Position numbers and translations under genes: made by a program
The notes under the pieces: model-generated
Database searches by the model: none
Told to the model about the DNA's origin: nothing
What the model saw: the letters and a program-made list of their open reading frames with translations, nothing else
Origin: Polytrichum commune
Lineage: Eukaryota; Streptophyta; Polytrichopsida; Polytrichales; Polytrichaceae
Direction of reading: 5' to 3'
DNA: 64,000 nt
Assembly (NCBI GenBank): GCA_950295325.1
Contig: OX485805.1
Span: forward strand, 56,940,758-57,004,757
Shown: positions 32,691-43,640 of the stretch, piece after piece
Position numbering within the stretch: position 1 is the stretch's first letter
How the letters are laid out: each line of letters opens with the position of its first letter

Positions 32691-35600
32691 AGAAGTTTTC
32701 GGTCTGGTCCAAAAAATATGTATTTCTCTCTCGGCGGCTTCGCCTACCCGAATCTACCTCCCCCGAAAAGTTTGTGAGGGGGGTGGTGTTTAATGTCCCC
32801 CAGTTTAGACACCATCCATCGGCATCTCCGGATGTAATAGTGTGAAAAATGGTGGGCCAACATCTATTTCTCAACATAATCCCAAGCAGTTTCACAACTC
32901 GAATCGGACGGATTTTTCGGTGTGATCGGGGCATGAAAGGCATGTGATTTCACTTAAATTGGTATTCTTTTGAGTTATGAGCCATTGTCATTTTTGTTGT
33001 TGTATCCAATTTGAGAAACCTTGCATTGTTTTGGTGAGCTAACTATGAGGTGAATGTCCAGATATCATTTGGGTTGCCAAACACTTTACACCAATTTTCA
33101 ATATGACTGACATTGTGTCTTGATCGGTACTCAATATGGGTGCGATTAGACCAAGTAGAGGTTGTTGACACAATCAAGTTGGTGAGTTCCTTCAAAGGTC
33201 AAAACCTTCTAGCCTTAGGTTGGTAGACACTAAGGCCTCCATCCCACATTAGACAAGAAGTTGCCATCACTCTAGGTATTGATACAAATGATACTTTCAC
33301 ATTTGAGGTGGTGGAACCTCTGAAACATGATCTAAAGGTAAAACTGAGATTGGTTCAATTAAACAATTTTGTAATTGTTTGTTTTTTTAATTCCAAAATG
33401 TCATTGATAATTTTAGTTTCATCCATCTAAAACCACTACTATCCAAGTTCATGGGCTTCATGACATGCATATCAACATTAAAAATGAATAGATGGTCCAA
33501 ATTGGGGATGTGTTGCCTCCAAAGAAGTTGTTAATTGTAGTCCAACCATAGGCCTTTGCCTAGTTACTAGTAGGTCCATTACCAACTTATATTATAATCA
33601 TGGATGATTATTTCATTTATTTGAGTGTAACATGGTTGTGAACTCAAATTTTGTGGATCCTTACACATGCGTGATATGATGATTGTTATTAAATGGATGA
33701 TAAACTTGAAATGACATAGTGATCATGGAAAATGATTACCTTAGAGTGTCCTCTCAAAATTCGTATGTTTCTTCCCCATCCCAGCCGACTTCCTTTCGCT
33801 TCATCCACTTCCTAGTGGTTTACCAAGTTTGGCACATGTTGCTCCAAGCATTAGCAACTTCCTCCTCCTTAGAGTTTTTCCTTTGCCTCTTCCAAATTTA
33901 CACCAAAGGTTGAATGTTTAGTTTGGACTTAGTGGTTGACCATAGTTGGCGCCACCATTGAGCGTGCATTCAAGTGTGTAATGGCAATTGTAGCATTTCT
34001 AGCCATTTGAATTATGTGAAGACTTAGAGCTTTCTGCGTTCCAATTTTTAAGAAATAGTAGGTTGCACAACTTCTAGGAAGTAGAGTGTGGGTGTTTTTT
34101 TTTAAGAGCACTCCCAAGTAAAATTGAAGGCGTGGCACAATCCAAAGTCAACTTTCTATAGTGTTTAATGACGTTTCAACGGCTTCAAAAGGGAAAAAGA
34201 GTGTGGATACAAAGCTTGTGCCTCCAACAAGAGGAGGAAAGTCGTATTGGAGTCTTTAGATGAGAATGATGATGATAGCATCAAGGTTTTGGAGGATGAT
34301 TCTTGGGAATTCTTGGGAAGAACCACTCGAGCTCATTGCATACCCTACTCACATTGTTGCCAAATTGAAAGTTGTTGCACCTTTTTAATGTGGTGTGAAG
34401 GAAGTTGGGTATGATGCTCATTTCTTCCACTGGACTTTGGGTTTGCATAAAGGAGGCCTCCATGTAGACCAAATCACAGCCAAACAATGTCCAAATTCTT
34501 GGTGGCAACATACTTGGCCAACTCAAAACACAAGAGGGTTAGAGTCCATGTAGATGCTTCTGGCCACCATGAGGTGAAACAAAAATTCTTGCTCCTATAT
34601 TGCTCCATGTAGACCAATTTAGCGAATACATGGACAAAAGCTAGACAATGGGTACTTCTACATCCATTTTGTGTGTGCTTGCCACTTTATGATATCAACA
34701 CGATATCAATGTCACTTTGCAAAGCATGCTGTAAAAATCACTCGGAAAAACATCAACAAAGCTCGCTCAAATCCTTGGAGGCTTACTCTACCTACATTTT
34801 GTGAGCAAGTTCAAGCCATGCTCACCATTCTAGCAGGTTTTGAGGCACCTATCTTCATAGGTAACATCCACCAAACACCTACAAATTTGAAACCTCCATG
34901 GGCTTTGGCTAGAGCTCCAAATGGCTTCTCCACTTTCCTCAGTTCCACCAACCACATTGGAGCAAATCAAGAAGACATTTGATGGGCTCAAGTGCATGGT
35001 TGAGCAAAGGCAAGAAAAAAAATCGCATATGATAATCAAAGTTGGACCAAGCTAGAGGTTGTGTGGTGAAAGCATAATAATAGGAGGCCAAATTGGATGC
35101 AAATTACATGATTTGTGTGCTCAGAGTAGGGAGACAAGAAAAATTGGCAACACATAAGAAAAAGCTAGGTTGGATGTTGCTACCATCAAATTACAACCAT
35201 CTTTGGTAACAACATGAAATCATGTGGAGGATGCTTAAAGTGCAATTGGGTTTTATCAATTGAAGGTTGAATAAGTTGAGGAGCGGTTGCAAATTTGTGA
35301 AGCAAATTTAGCAGTCACTTTGAGGGTCAAAGAGAGGATTATCTTGGAGAATTTGAGAGTGGTTCCAACGAATGCATATTCCAGATATCATGCATCTCAA
35401 TTATTCCTCCTTTACCTTTCTCCAACAATTTTTGTCTTGCTTGTGACACATTTTTTGTAGGATGTGTTGTTATAATATTTGCATGTGGGTGTTTGTTCCA
35501 CCCTTGGTGCATGTGGCAAGTTCTTGGTGGGGCTAGGAATGGGGGTAGGACCTGTCCAAGATGTGAAACTAGAACCACAGGTTCATGGGTGGCCCGATGA

Positions 35601-38600
35601 GATTTACTTTCTACAAATTCCAAGGAAGAAAATGAGTATACAAACATTTTATTGTGGCAATAAATCAAACAATGTGGAGGCAACAAAAACATCAATTTGT
35701 TTAGGATGTATTTGTTGGTGGCACAATTTCTTTGCAACCCCAAGGTGCTAGTTCCCCTCCTATAATAACCAAGTCAGTGCATCCACACAATCCTACGGAT
35801 TTTCCAATGCATACTTCAATAGAGCCATCCGGTCATGTTGGTCCTTCAATATCAAGACTTTAGTATGTTGGAGGCAGAAACTAGCACATAGCATACTATT
35901 GATACTATGTTGCAAGCTAAGGTTGTGATATGCAAAGGGCTTGATGTAATGATTAATACTCGTGTCAAGAGCTTTGAAACATAATAAAAAAAAATGTAAA
36001 TATTTATGTGTTGTAAGAATATCAGTGAGTTACATCCAAAGTTCTTTAGCTCGATGGTCCAATTCACTATGGATAATTTATATTGTTTATAGTATAATAG
36101 TTTTTGCAATCTTGTTGCCTCCAATAAGAGAAGGAAGGTAGTATTTCGAATCCAAAGGAGTCAAGACCAATGCATTTCTTGAGAACTTTTGTAGCAATTG
36201 GAGATGACATTGATCCAAGTTTTTTGGTAAAATTTGAGATTTTCATTTGGAAGAAGGGATAAAATTTTGACATGCAATTACAAGTGTAATACTTTGGGTT
36301 TAATTTTATTTATTTTTTACTAGGCTACATAAGTTTGTTAGCTATTTTCAATGATAATAGTAATGTGGTGAAATCAACCAATTTTCTTTATTTATTATTG
36401 TATGTAAATTTTGGTTTGAGATAAAACTTTAGTTCATGTGTTGGATAACTTTGGAGCCACCTTCCATTACATGTGATGGAAGTAACTTGCTACTGAAACA
36501 ATTTTAGTGGGTCCAATTGCATATCAAAGTTTTGTTTTCCAGGCCACATGAAACATTATGTATAAATCATGCACTTGTACATTTGTTGCAACTTGTAATT
36601 GAAATCAGTTTGTGTTGCTAGCACTTGCAACTATGATATCAACTTCCCTCATTGTTGCATCAATGTTTCTATCACAAATGGTTCATCTAACCTCACATTT
36701 GTCACATTTGTTATGCCTCAAACACTTTCATTTTGTGTATGAGAAGCACGCCATTGAGCATGAGCTACAACAACCGTGGAAGAGAAAAACACATCACATC
36801 TTCTTTTATGTTGTTACCACATAGTTGGGATCTACAATCAAAGCTTGAAGCTCCTTCATCCTAAGATTGTTGGCATGTCGATGTTGGATATTCTTATACT
36901 ATGGTGGGTATTGTTGAATTCTAGGACTTGCTCTAGATTTGGAGCCACCATGTTGCATGTGAGCTTGATTTGTTGCTTTAGCATAGTGTGATTTCTCCAT
37001 CCCTTGGAAACTCCAGGTAAAGAAACTACCATACTCTTGGACAAACTATAAGGCATATTTCACAACTATGTGTTGCCAACATAAATATTGTGAGGTGTAG
37101 TTAGGGTTTTGCTATCACTTGAACTAACTCAAGAAAAACAACCCATGGTACAAGGTCTCAAGGAAGATCAAGCTAGTGTCTATAAGGGTAAATGTCTTAT
37201 TGGATTAAGATTTCTAATAACATTCTATGTTTTTTACTCTTCATTACTTCTTCATTAAGCTTAATTAACACTCTTATGGTTCATTGGTTCTTTCTCAATT
37301 GTGTGTGGTTATGTCCTATGTGTGTGGATTCCTATCACTCTAATTTCAACATTTATGTCAGTCTTGAAGCTCAAATGCTTGGCAAAATAGTCAATGGTTC
37401 ATAGTCAAATGCTCAAATGCTTGGCAAGTAATCATTGAGCTTCGGTGTTCACACGAAAATCTATTGCCATACTATGTTGATACTATGCTTAATACTACTT
37501 ATGAAAATAGCCTCATTCTTCCTTGGCCAAGATTCTCCTTATGAAATCAAGAGAAGGGAGAAGGCAATTACAAGCAATAACTAGCTTATCACAATAATGG
37601 CCTTTTAATCTTACTATAGATGAGATTCTAAATACCAAATCTTGGATGAAAGCCATCAAATTTGAGAATTGCCCGCTTTAGCCAGGCTATGGCCAAAAAA
37701 TGTGGCTTACATGGAGTAAGTAAATAAATTTTTTGTTGATCCATCAAGCATGTGAACAAGTGCTTTAAGAAAACAAATATGGATCCAAAATGAAAACTCA
37801 CCATGTAGTGAGTTTCAGGTTTTTCCCATAAAAACTTGGACGTAAAGTATTCCCCAAAGTTCCACCTTTCCTTTGAATTGGCCACGTTGTTATATTGTCA
37901 TGTCAAACCAATAAGATATGGTTAAAGTTCTTCAAAAGTTTGCCACATCTAAATCTTAAGTAAGCATAAGCTTCCTCCATTAAGATGAGTATGCTCATTC
38001 TTGCAAATATCTTTCCAAACTTTGTCTTGGCTAGACCAACTACTAGGCTAGAAAAGTCTATTGGCCACCACTCCATTGAGTGAAGGTTTCTTTGGTACAT
38101 TGTTGTTGGCACCTCAAAGTTTTGGATCCTTGCAGGTTTGAATATTGTCACTATCAATGCCCACAACATATAATGATTTCTCTTATTGATTGATTGCAAT
38201 ATCTTTTTGCACCTTATTATGCATATTAAAGACAAACATAAAACGAAGATGTAAATTTTTTTGCCAACATACGGACTTGTGCATGAAGGGTGCATATATG
38301 CACCCAACTCAAAGGAATTGGAAACACATACCTCCATCTTGGATAATCTTGCAATTCCACTAGCTTTGATGACATTCCCCTTGCAAATAATCCACCACCC
38401 CATGTTGCTTTGGCAATATTTTTACATGCTTGAGCGGTTCTCACAATTGGTCTCGATCTTTCTTAAAGACAATAAATACATGATTGAAGACTGTCAGCAT
38501 CATGTTCTAAACCATACATGCACATAATTCTCTTCGTATCTACATTAAGGTGTCACTCAGTCCGAAATTCACCAACTCCCTCAACTATAAGCAATTGTCA

Positions 38601-39007
38601 TTTTTCTTGTGCTTCAATGACCGCTAGAAATTTACTCTGAGAAAAATACACAAGTGAGGACCTCATACGAATTATAAAGTCAACATAATCAGCCAATCAC
38701 CCTATAAACACACACACCAACTACTTGTTCATTTGAAATGATTATTTATTGGGTGAACACTCTCCTAAATTAACTTTAAAATGTCAAATTATGAACTAGA
38801 TAACCACATAGAGGAGAGTGGATGACGAGCCGAGGAAATGGATGAGTCATTCACCTACTTGAGATGGTTATTAAACCTGATTGACCACCTCATGGACATA
38901 ATCTTGGAGCCATGGCTGATGTCACGCCTACATTGATGAAAGATTGTGACGAGTTCTCATAATCGTCATGCTCTTGGATGAGTGATCAGTTACAAATGTA
39001 CCTAGCT
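32691..39007. other. Gene-poor region, no recognised family
   Basis: Only short frames (up to 166 codons, 37,903-38,403 minus), none with a domain I recognise. Coding-like but frame-broken stretches occur near 34,140-35,400 (for example KVEQVEERLQICEANLAV, coiled-coil-like). This may be a decayed transposon or old gene, but I cannot assign it. Confidence 0.4.
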
Positions 39008-39010
39008 TAA

Positions 39011-39587
39011 GGGCCACTTCACACATGAGCCAAGAACCGTGACCTTGTAATGGTGACGACCCTTGACTCTCATCCAAAGGCCATACCATGGGTGTTAGGA
39101 AAGCCACTTTATGTAGTCACGGGCCCTCAAGCATAGTGTGAAGTGAGAATGGACCATGTTGTGGTACCATTACATATTTTGTTGGCGGAAAAAGAGGGGA
39201 GGATTTGGTTTAATATAATATGTCTCAAACTCTATCAATTTGAGAGAATTACTTGGTGGTGTTTGTCCGTCTTGGAATCTATCTTGGAATCTGTTAAGAA
39301 ATATGCCTTGCAATCTATCCTAAAATCTATCATGCTGGAAAAAATATTTAAAAAGTCATGGTCTCCCGGAATTTGCATTCGACCCACCTCTTAGAGGTGG
39401 GCCTAACGAAAATTCCAGGAGACCATGAAACCTTATCCGTAATCTGTCATGTAAGACTCCATGTAGAATTTTCATCCACCCTTCACATTCGTGTGTGAAG
39501 TGAACTTGGACGGTCTCCGGCCTTTCGACCAATGAGAGCTTTTAGATTGCAATGGTCACGGGCCTTCAGTCGTGTGTGAAGTGGCCC
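39011..39587. mobile_element. PIF/Harbinger-type non-autonomous element, family H1, copy b
   Basis: 577 bp with ends GGGCCACTTCACACATGAGC and TGTGTGAAGTGGCCC. A perfect TAA target duplication (39,008-39,010 and 39,588-39,590) matches PIF/Harbinger preference. It is highly similar to copy a at 8582-9176 throughout. Confidence 0.88.
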
Positions 39588-39590
39588 TAA

Positions 39591-41291
39591 GTACCTGAAG
39601 TGCTCACTGCCAAGTGTCCATCATAGGAGCTTCTAACTTACCTTAAAAGTTAGTTGTGTGCTGGCTGAATGTGAGAGGTTCACCCATAGAGTGACTCAGG
39701 GTTTAGGGTTTAGGAGTGTTAAGGCTAACTTATGGGGGTTAAAGCAGGCCTTGGGATCATCTTGTCAGGTTTCGCCATTGTAATCATACAGGTGACATTA
39801 CATTCAAAGCGGATCCCTCCCTTCGACTGTCAAAGCGGATCCCTCCCTTCGACTGCTTAATTTGAGTTGCTATGCAAATCTACCTGTTTTTTTTGTAAGA
39901 ATTTATAGGAGCCTGGATGTCCAGTTTTTCTTTCAATTGTTGCTTGCAGTCTAGTCCGCATGTACCTTCTGCATTTTGATGAGTCATCTGCTGAAGTAAC
40001 TTAGCCAAATTGGACATTTACATGCATATATTAGTGATCTTCCATGGAGGATAATGTCTGAAGAGTCTTGACGGAACTTGGATTCATGTTGCCAACCCTC
40101 TTGGAGGCAGCAGAAATGAAGAAGGCAAGGAGAATCCGGTGAGTTTCGAGTTTGAGGACACGGCACTGGAAGTCTCGATCAATTGCCATAAAGTGACGAG
40201 GTGAGATGGCCATCATGGAGAATTTTGTTATTGCAAGTACTAGGTTGTGCTGTAACGATCACGTCGTGTTGATCGTCAGCTTTGTCGTTTGAAGTTGTCG
40301 TGTGATGTCCTCCTTTTGCATCAATAGCCATGCTTCTCCTCGTTGTTTTTATTTTTCATGTCTGCCCTAATCCGCACACTATCCGGTAGGTGGTAAGTTA
40401 AGCAGGTTCCGCACTTTGGTGCCGAAATGCTAATCTTTTGAGGTGACAAGTGGGAACTTGTAGAGGTTCCGACCATTGTAAGACTGAAACGTGGCACTTT
40501 GCTCAACTTTTGCATGAATTTGCGTCGAACCTGCATATAACCTACTGATAAATAAGATCTTATGATCACGAAGGGTGTGAAGGGCCGCCGAAGTTATAAG
40601 AAGAGGATATGTTCCTATTTACCGTATTCATGTATTATGCATTGTGTTGTGATTTGGTGATTACAGATAGATCGAATCAAAGGTTTTTGGTTACTCTTTC
40701 AAACCTACTATTATAGTTCTGTCATCTGAGGGAAAGGTGTCATTCTTGAGGTTCGTCTTGGAGGATAACAAGCCTCTCAGGAAAGTGGAGTTGATCTGTG
40801 GATCATTGGCCGCAAAGAACAACTCGTTTTCATTAGATTGTCCTTAAGTCGGTTTAGGGTTATGGATGTCGTGACAATCAATGTTTCTTCCTCTCATAAG
40901 ATGCCGTTTTAATTCACCAAGGACTGTACGGTCGATGAATTAGACAGAAATTGATTCCAGTGACAATGCATGTCAGGCGCAGCAGTGGAGTACTTGCACC
41001 AGCATTATTCCGCATGAATGATAACTTAGCTCTAAGTGATACCTTTCCACTTTTCATAACATGAAGCGAAACATCTTATGCCAGATAAGATTTAATGATA
41101 ACTCCAACGTTAGGTGTGGACGCGTTGTATGCTTGTCATTTTCTAGCATTCTGTTACCATTGACTTACCATTTGGTCTGGCCCAACCCTAACAATGTAAG
41201 CTTACCATCAGAGTGTGAGCTGTAAATTTGATAAGTTTGTGATCAGGTGGTAAATATTGTTCAGACTTCGGTAAGCTCTCATGCAGCAGAG
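39591..41291. other. Upstream region of the F-box gene
   Basis: No protein-coding gene recognised. GGGTTTAGGGTTTAGG lies near 39,702. A short exact tandem copy (CAAAGCGGATCCCTCCCTTC, twice) lies at about 39,816-39,855. The final kilobase may hold the F-box promoter and 5' UTR, but I cannot place the start site. Confidence 0.4.
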
Positions 41292-42959
41292 ATGGCAGAG
41301 ACAACGCGGGGCACTTGTGATGACGATACAACAGATGTAGGTTGTCATGCAGAGATTAAGGGAGGTGACTACAGAGCTTTGCACAAAATTAGCCATGTCC
41401 TTCAAACATTGGCTGACTCTCTGGAGGAGCTGGAAAATTTTGAGGAGATGATGGAGGGTGAAGTTGGCCCTGCGGATGTAGACCTGCTTCAAATTGCGGA
41501 CACCATGCGGGAGACATTGGGAAAGCTTATAAGAAATGTTCTGGAAGTTCCCGGAATGCAACACCGTTTGGAAACCGATGCTCAGGTCTCATCAATTCAA
41601 AATAAGAAGAATGAACACGATTGTGCTACAGTGGATGCGGACTTGAAAGGAAAGAGAATAGCTGATGATTTACTAGAGGGTGAGGTGATATGTGGACATG
41701 TGTGTGGCGAGCATGCTGAGGTGATGGAAACTGTTGTACAGGTCTCATCAATTCAAAATAAGAAATATCAACATGTTTGTGCTACAGTGGACACGGATTT
41801 ACTAGAGGCTGAGGTGATATGTGGACATGTGTGCGGCAAACATAAGGAGGTGATGGACCCAAGGCTATGGAGCATGCTGCCAGAGAGTCTGTTGGAACTT
41901 ATTTTGGCTCGTCTACTTCCATATACAATTGATGGGGTTGATCGGCTTTCCAAGGCGTGGAAGTCTGCAGTTTGTACAAATTCAGTATTCCAAGGGCTAT
42001 GTGCACAGGCGTCCTCCAATATGTTTGCACTAATATCGTATAATGAGGGTGGCCAATGCTTTGACTACAGAATGTTTGATCTCAACTCGAATTGGTGGCG
42101 TTGGAAACTTTATGAACTCGATGATGGGAGGTCTCCTCTCACTGAAAATTATGGATCCTCGATAGTCGTTCATGATGGGGGACTGGTATGTTATGTTCCG
42201 GATCCAGATTACCAAGATATGGAACTACAACCCATTCTTGTGCATAATCCACTCACGAACGTTTGGAAAGAACTTCCATGGCAGTCACTTCTCGGGCACA
42301 AAATTGTGATGCTGCAGTTATTGACTGATAATGACAGCAAATTCTACAAGTTGATGATTGTGGTTTATCTTGGTGGTGGTGTGTTTGAAGCAGAATGCTA
42401 TGATTCGAACATAGGCATATGGAGCAGGATGCATGATGGATTCATTTCTGGTGAATACATCAAGACAGAAAGGTTGTGTACTTTTGACTGTGCTAAGGGA
42501 TTGATAACCAATATCTCTCCTCGGGAGTTTTATGAGTTTCGTTCCAGTTGTACACTATTCCGAGATCGTGTTTTTGCATTGAGAGCAACGAGAAGACAAA
42601 GGTTAATAGGAGGGCTATTGGATGAATATGGCCAAGATGTGGGTCACACTGAATCAGACTATGAATTACTGGAATTTCCAGTAGATAATGACAGGTTGGA
42701 CCAAGCAGGGAAACAAATTCATGAGTGTCCCATGGCAGGTCTACCATTTGGGTACGACGTCCATCTCTTCAGTTGCCACAACTTTGTGCTGGTTATTGGA
42801 GACAACCGAGCTAAGCATGAGCAGAATCACCATCAAGTCATGAGGCTTTATGACATGTCCAAAAAAATGTGGCAAGCTCTTCCGACCTTGCTCATGTGTT
42901 TTAATGATACGCTTCAAGACTCACAAATATGTGAGCTTCGATGGGATGCAGTCCCATGA
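41292..42959 (+). CDS. F-box/kelch-like protein (SCF ubiquitin-ligase substrate receptor candidate)
   Basis: 555 residues from the first in-frame ATG; a stop lies in frame just upstream at 41,232. The F-box is at ~188-227 (MDPRLWSMLPESLLELILAR ... RLSKAWKSAV), the SKP1-binding module of SCF E3 ligases. The rest (~235-555) resembles the kelch/beta-propeller part of plant F-box proteins: ILVHNPLTNVWKELPW, a cysteine-containing AECYDSNIGIWSRM repeat, VMRLYDMSKKMWQALP. Unusually, ~187 residues precede the F-box: an acidic helical stretch and then a tandem repeat built on QVSSIQNKK ... CATVD ... EVICGHVC (two copies 156 bp apart, 41,584 and 41,740, the second 33 bp shorter). Plant F-boxes usually sit near the N-terminus. 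The substrate is unknown. A decayed copy lies in the U2 spacer. Confidence 0.85.
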   Translation: MAETTRGTCDDDTTDVGCHAEIKGGDYRALHKISHVLQTLADSLEELENFEEMMEGEVGPADVDLLQIADTMRETLGKLIRNVLEVPGMQHRLETDAQVSSIQNKKNEHDCATVDADLKGKRIADDLLEGEVICGHVCGEHAEVMETVVQVSSIQNKKYQHVCATVDTDLLEAEVICGHVCGKHKEVMDPRLWSMLPESLLELILARLLPYTIDGVDRLSKAWKSAVCTNSVFQGLCAQASSNMFALISYNEGGQCFDYRMFDLNSNWWRWKLYELDDGRSPLTENYGSSIVVHDGGLVCYVPDPDYQDMELQPILVHNPLTNVWKELPWQSLLGHKIVMLQLLTDNDSKFYKLMIVVYLGGGVFEAECYDSNIGIWSRMHDGFISGEYIKTERLCTFDCAKGLITNISPREFYEFRSSCTLFRDRVFALRATRRQRLIGGLLDEYGQDVGHTESDYELLEFPVDNDRLDQAGKQIHECPMAGLPFGYDVHLFSCHNFVLVIGDNRAKHEQNHHQVMRLYDMSKKMWQALPTLLMCFNDTLQDSQICELRWDAVP

Positions 42960-43067
42960 GCATATGATCGTTCTGTATAGCATTAAGAATTAATATACAA
43001 CAATATGCCATATTGTATGACCAGTGGATGCTTGTGAAGAAAAAAGCAGAGGGAGTTTAAGGTATAT

Positions 43068-43392
43068 GTGCCTAATTCAGTTTCATATCTTAATCAGACA
43101 CCTATATTTGAGTGGTATGTGGTTTGGTGTGGCTCCAAGAAGGATAACAAAAAGGTGCCATGTGTTCAAAAGAGATTGTCCTAGGTTCACATAATTGGGG
43201 GGATGCATATGACCATTTAATGAGCACCAGAATCTTCACTTTGATAATGAACAGGATACCTATACATATGAGCTCCGAAAATCCTGAGGAAAGTGGCTTC
43301 AATTTGGATATGCTAACCATCTCATACTTATTGTGTGTTTCATATCCCAGGAGAAGTGGGCTAGACAGGAAAAGTAACCATTTTAGGCCCAT
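43068..43392 (+). repeat. R2 repeat copy downstream of the F-box gene
   Basis: Well-preserved R2 copy. The decayed F-box copy in the U2 spacer has the same flanks (GAAGAAAAAAGCAGAGGG on one side, GACCTCGACAGAAAACA on the other) joined without this segment. That filled/empty pair shows that R2 inserted, or was lost, as a discrete unit. Confidence 0.8.
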
Positions 43393-43429
43393 CAACTTTG
43401 ACCTGACCTCGACAGAAAACAAAAGGGTT

Positions 43430-43640
43430 GTGGATGTTTTCTTCAAGTGCATGAGGGAGTATCGAGAATGGAAGCCAACTTGGATCCTAATGTAATGCAC
43501 AAGGAGGGAAGATAAACTGAGAATCGTGCAAATTGGACATGGTGGTCTCATGATAGTGAATTAATTGCACTGGAATCAACTTGCAAGTTGGCAAATATTG
43601 GTAAGCACATTGCTGAGCATCAAAATACATGGATTCCACT
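43430..43640 (+). repeat. F-box flank shared with block A of the U2 units
   Basis: Inverted homology to 12,700-12,902 and 20,360-20,640. Landmarks: GTGGATGTTTTCTTCAAGTG, CATGGTGGTCT, AATTAATTGCACTGGAATCA, TTGGCAAATATTGG. It links the F-box locus physically to the origin of the U2 duplication units. Confidence 0.75.

Noticed and set aside
33719-36300. Decayed protein-coding mobile element at 33.7-36.3 kb
   Set aside because: There are coding-like fragments, but I could not identify any diagnostic domain or terminal repeat, so no family is claimed.
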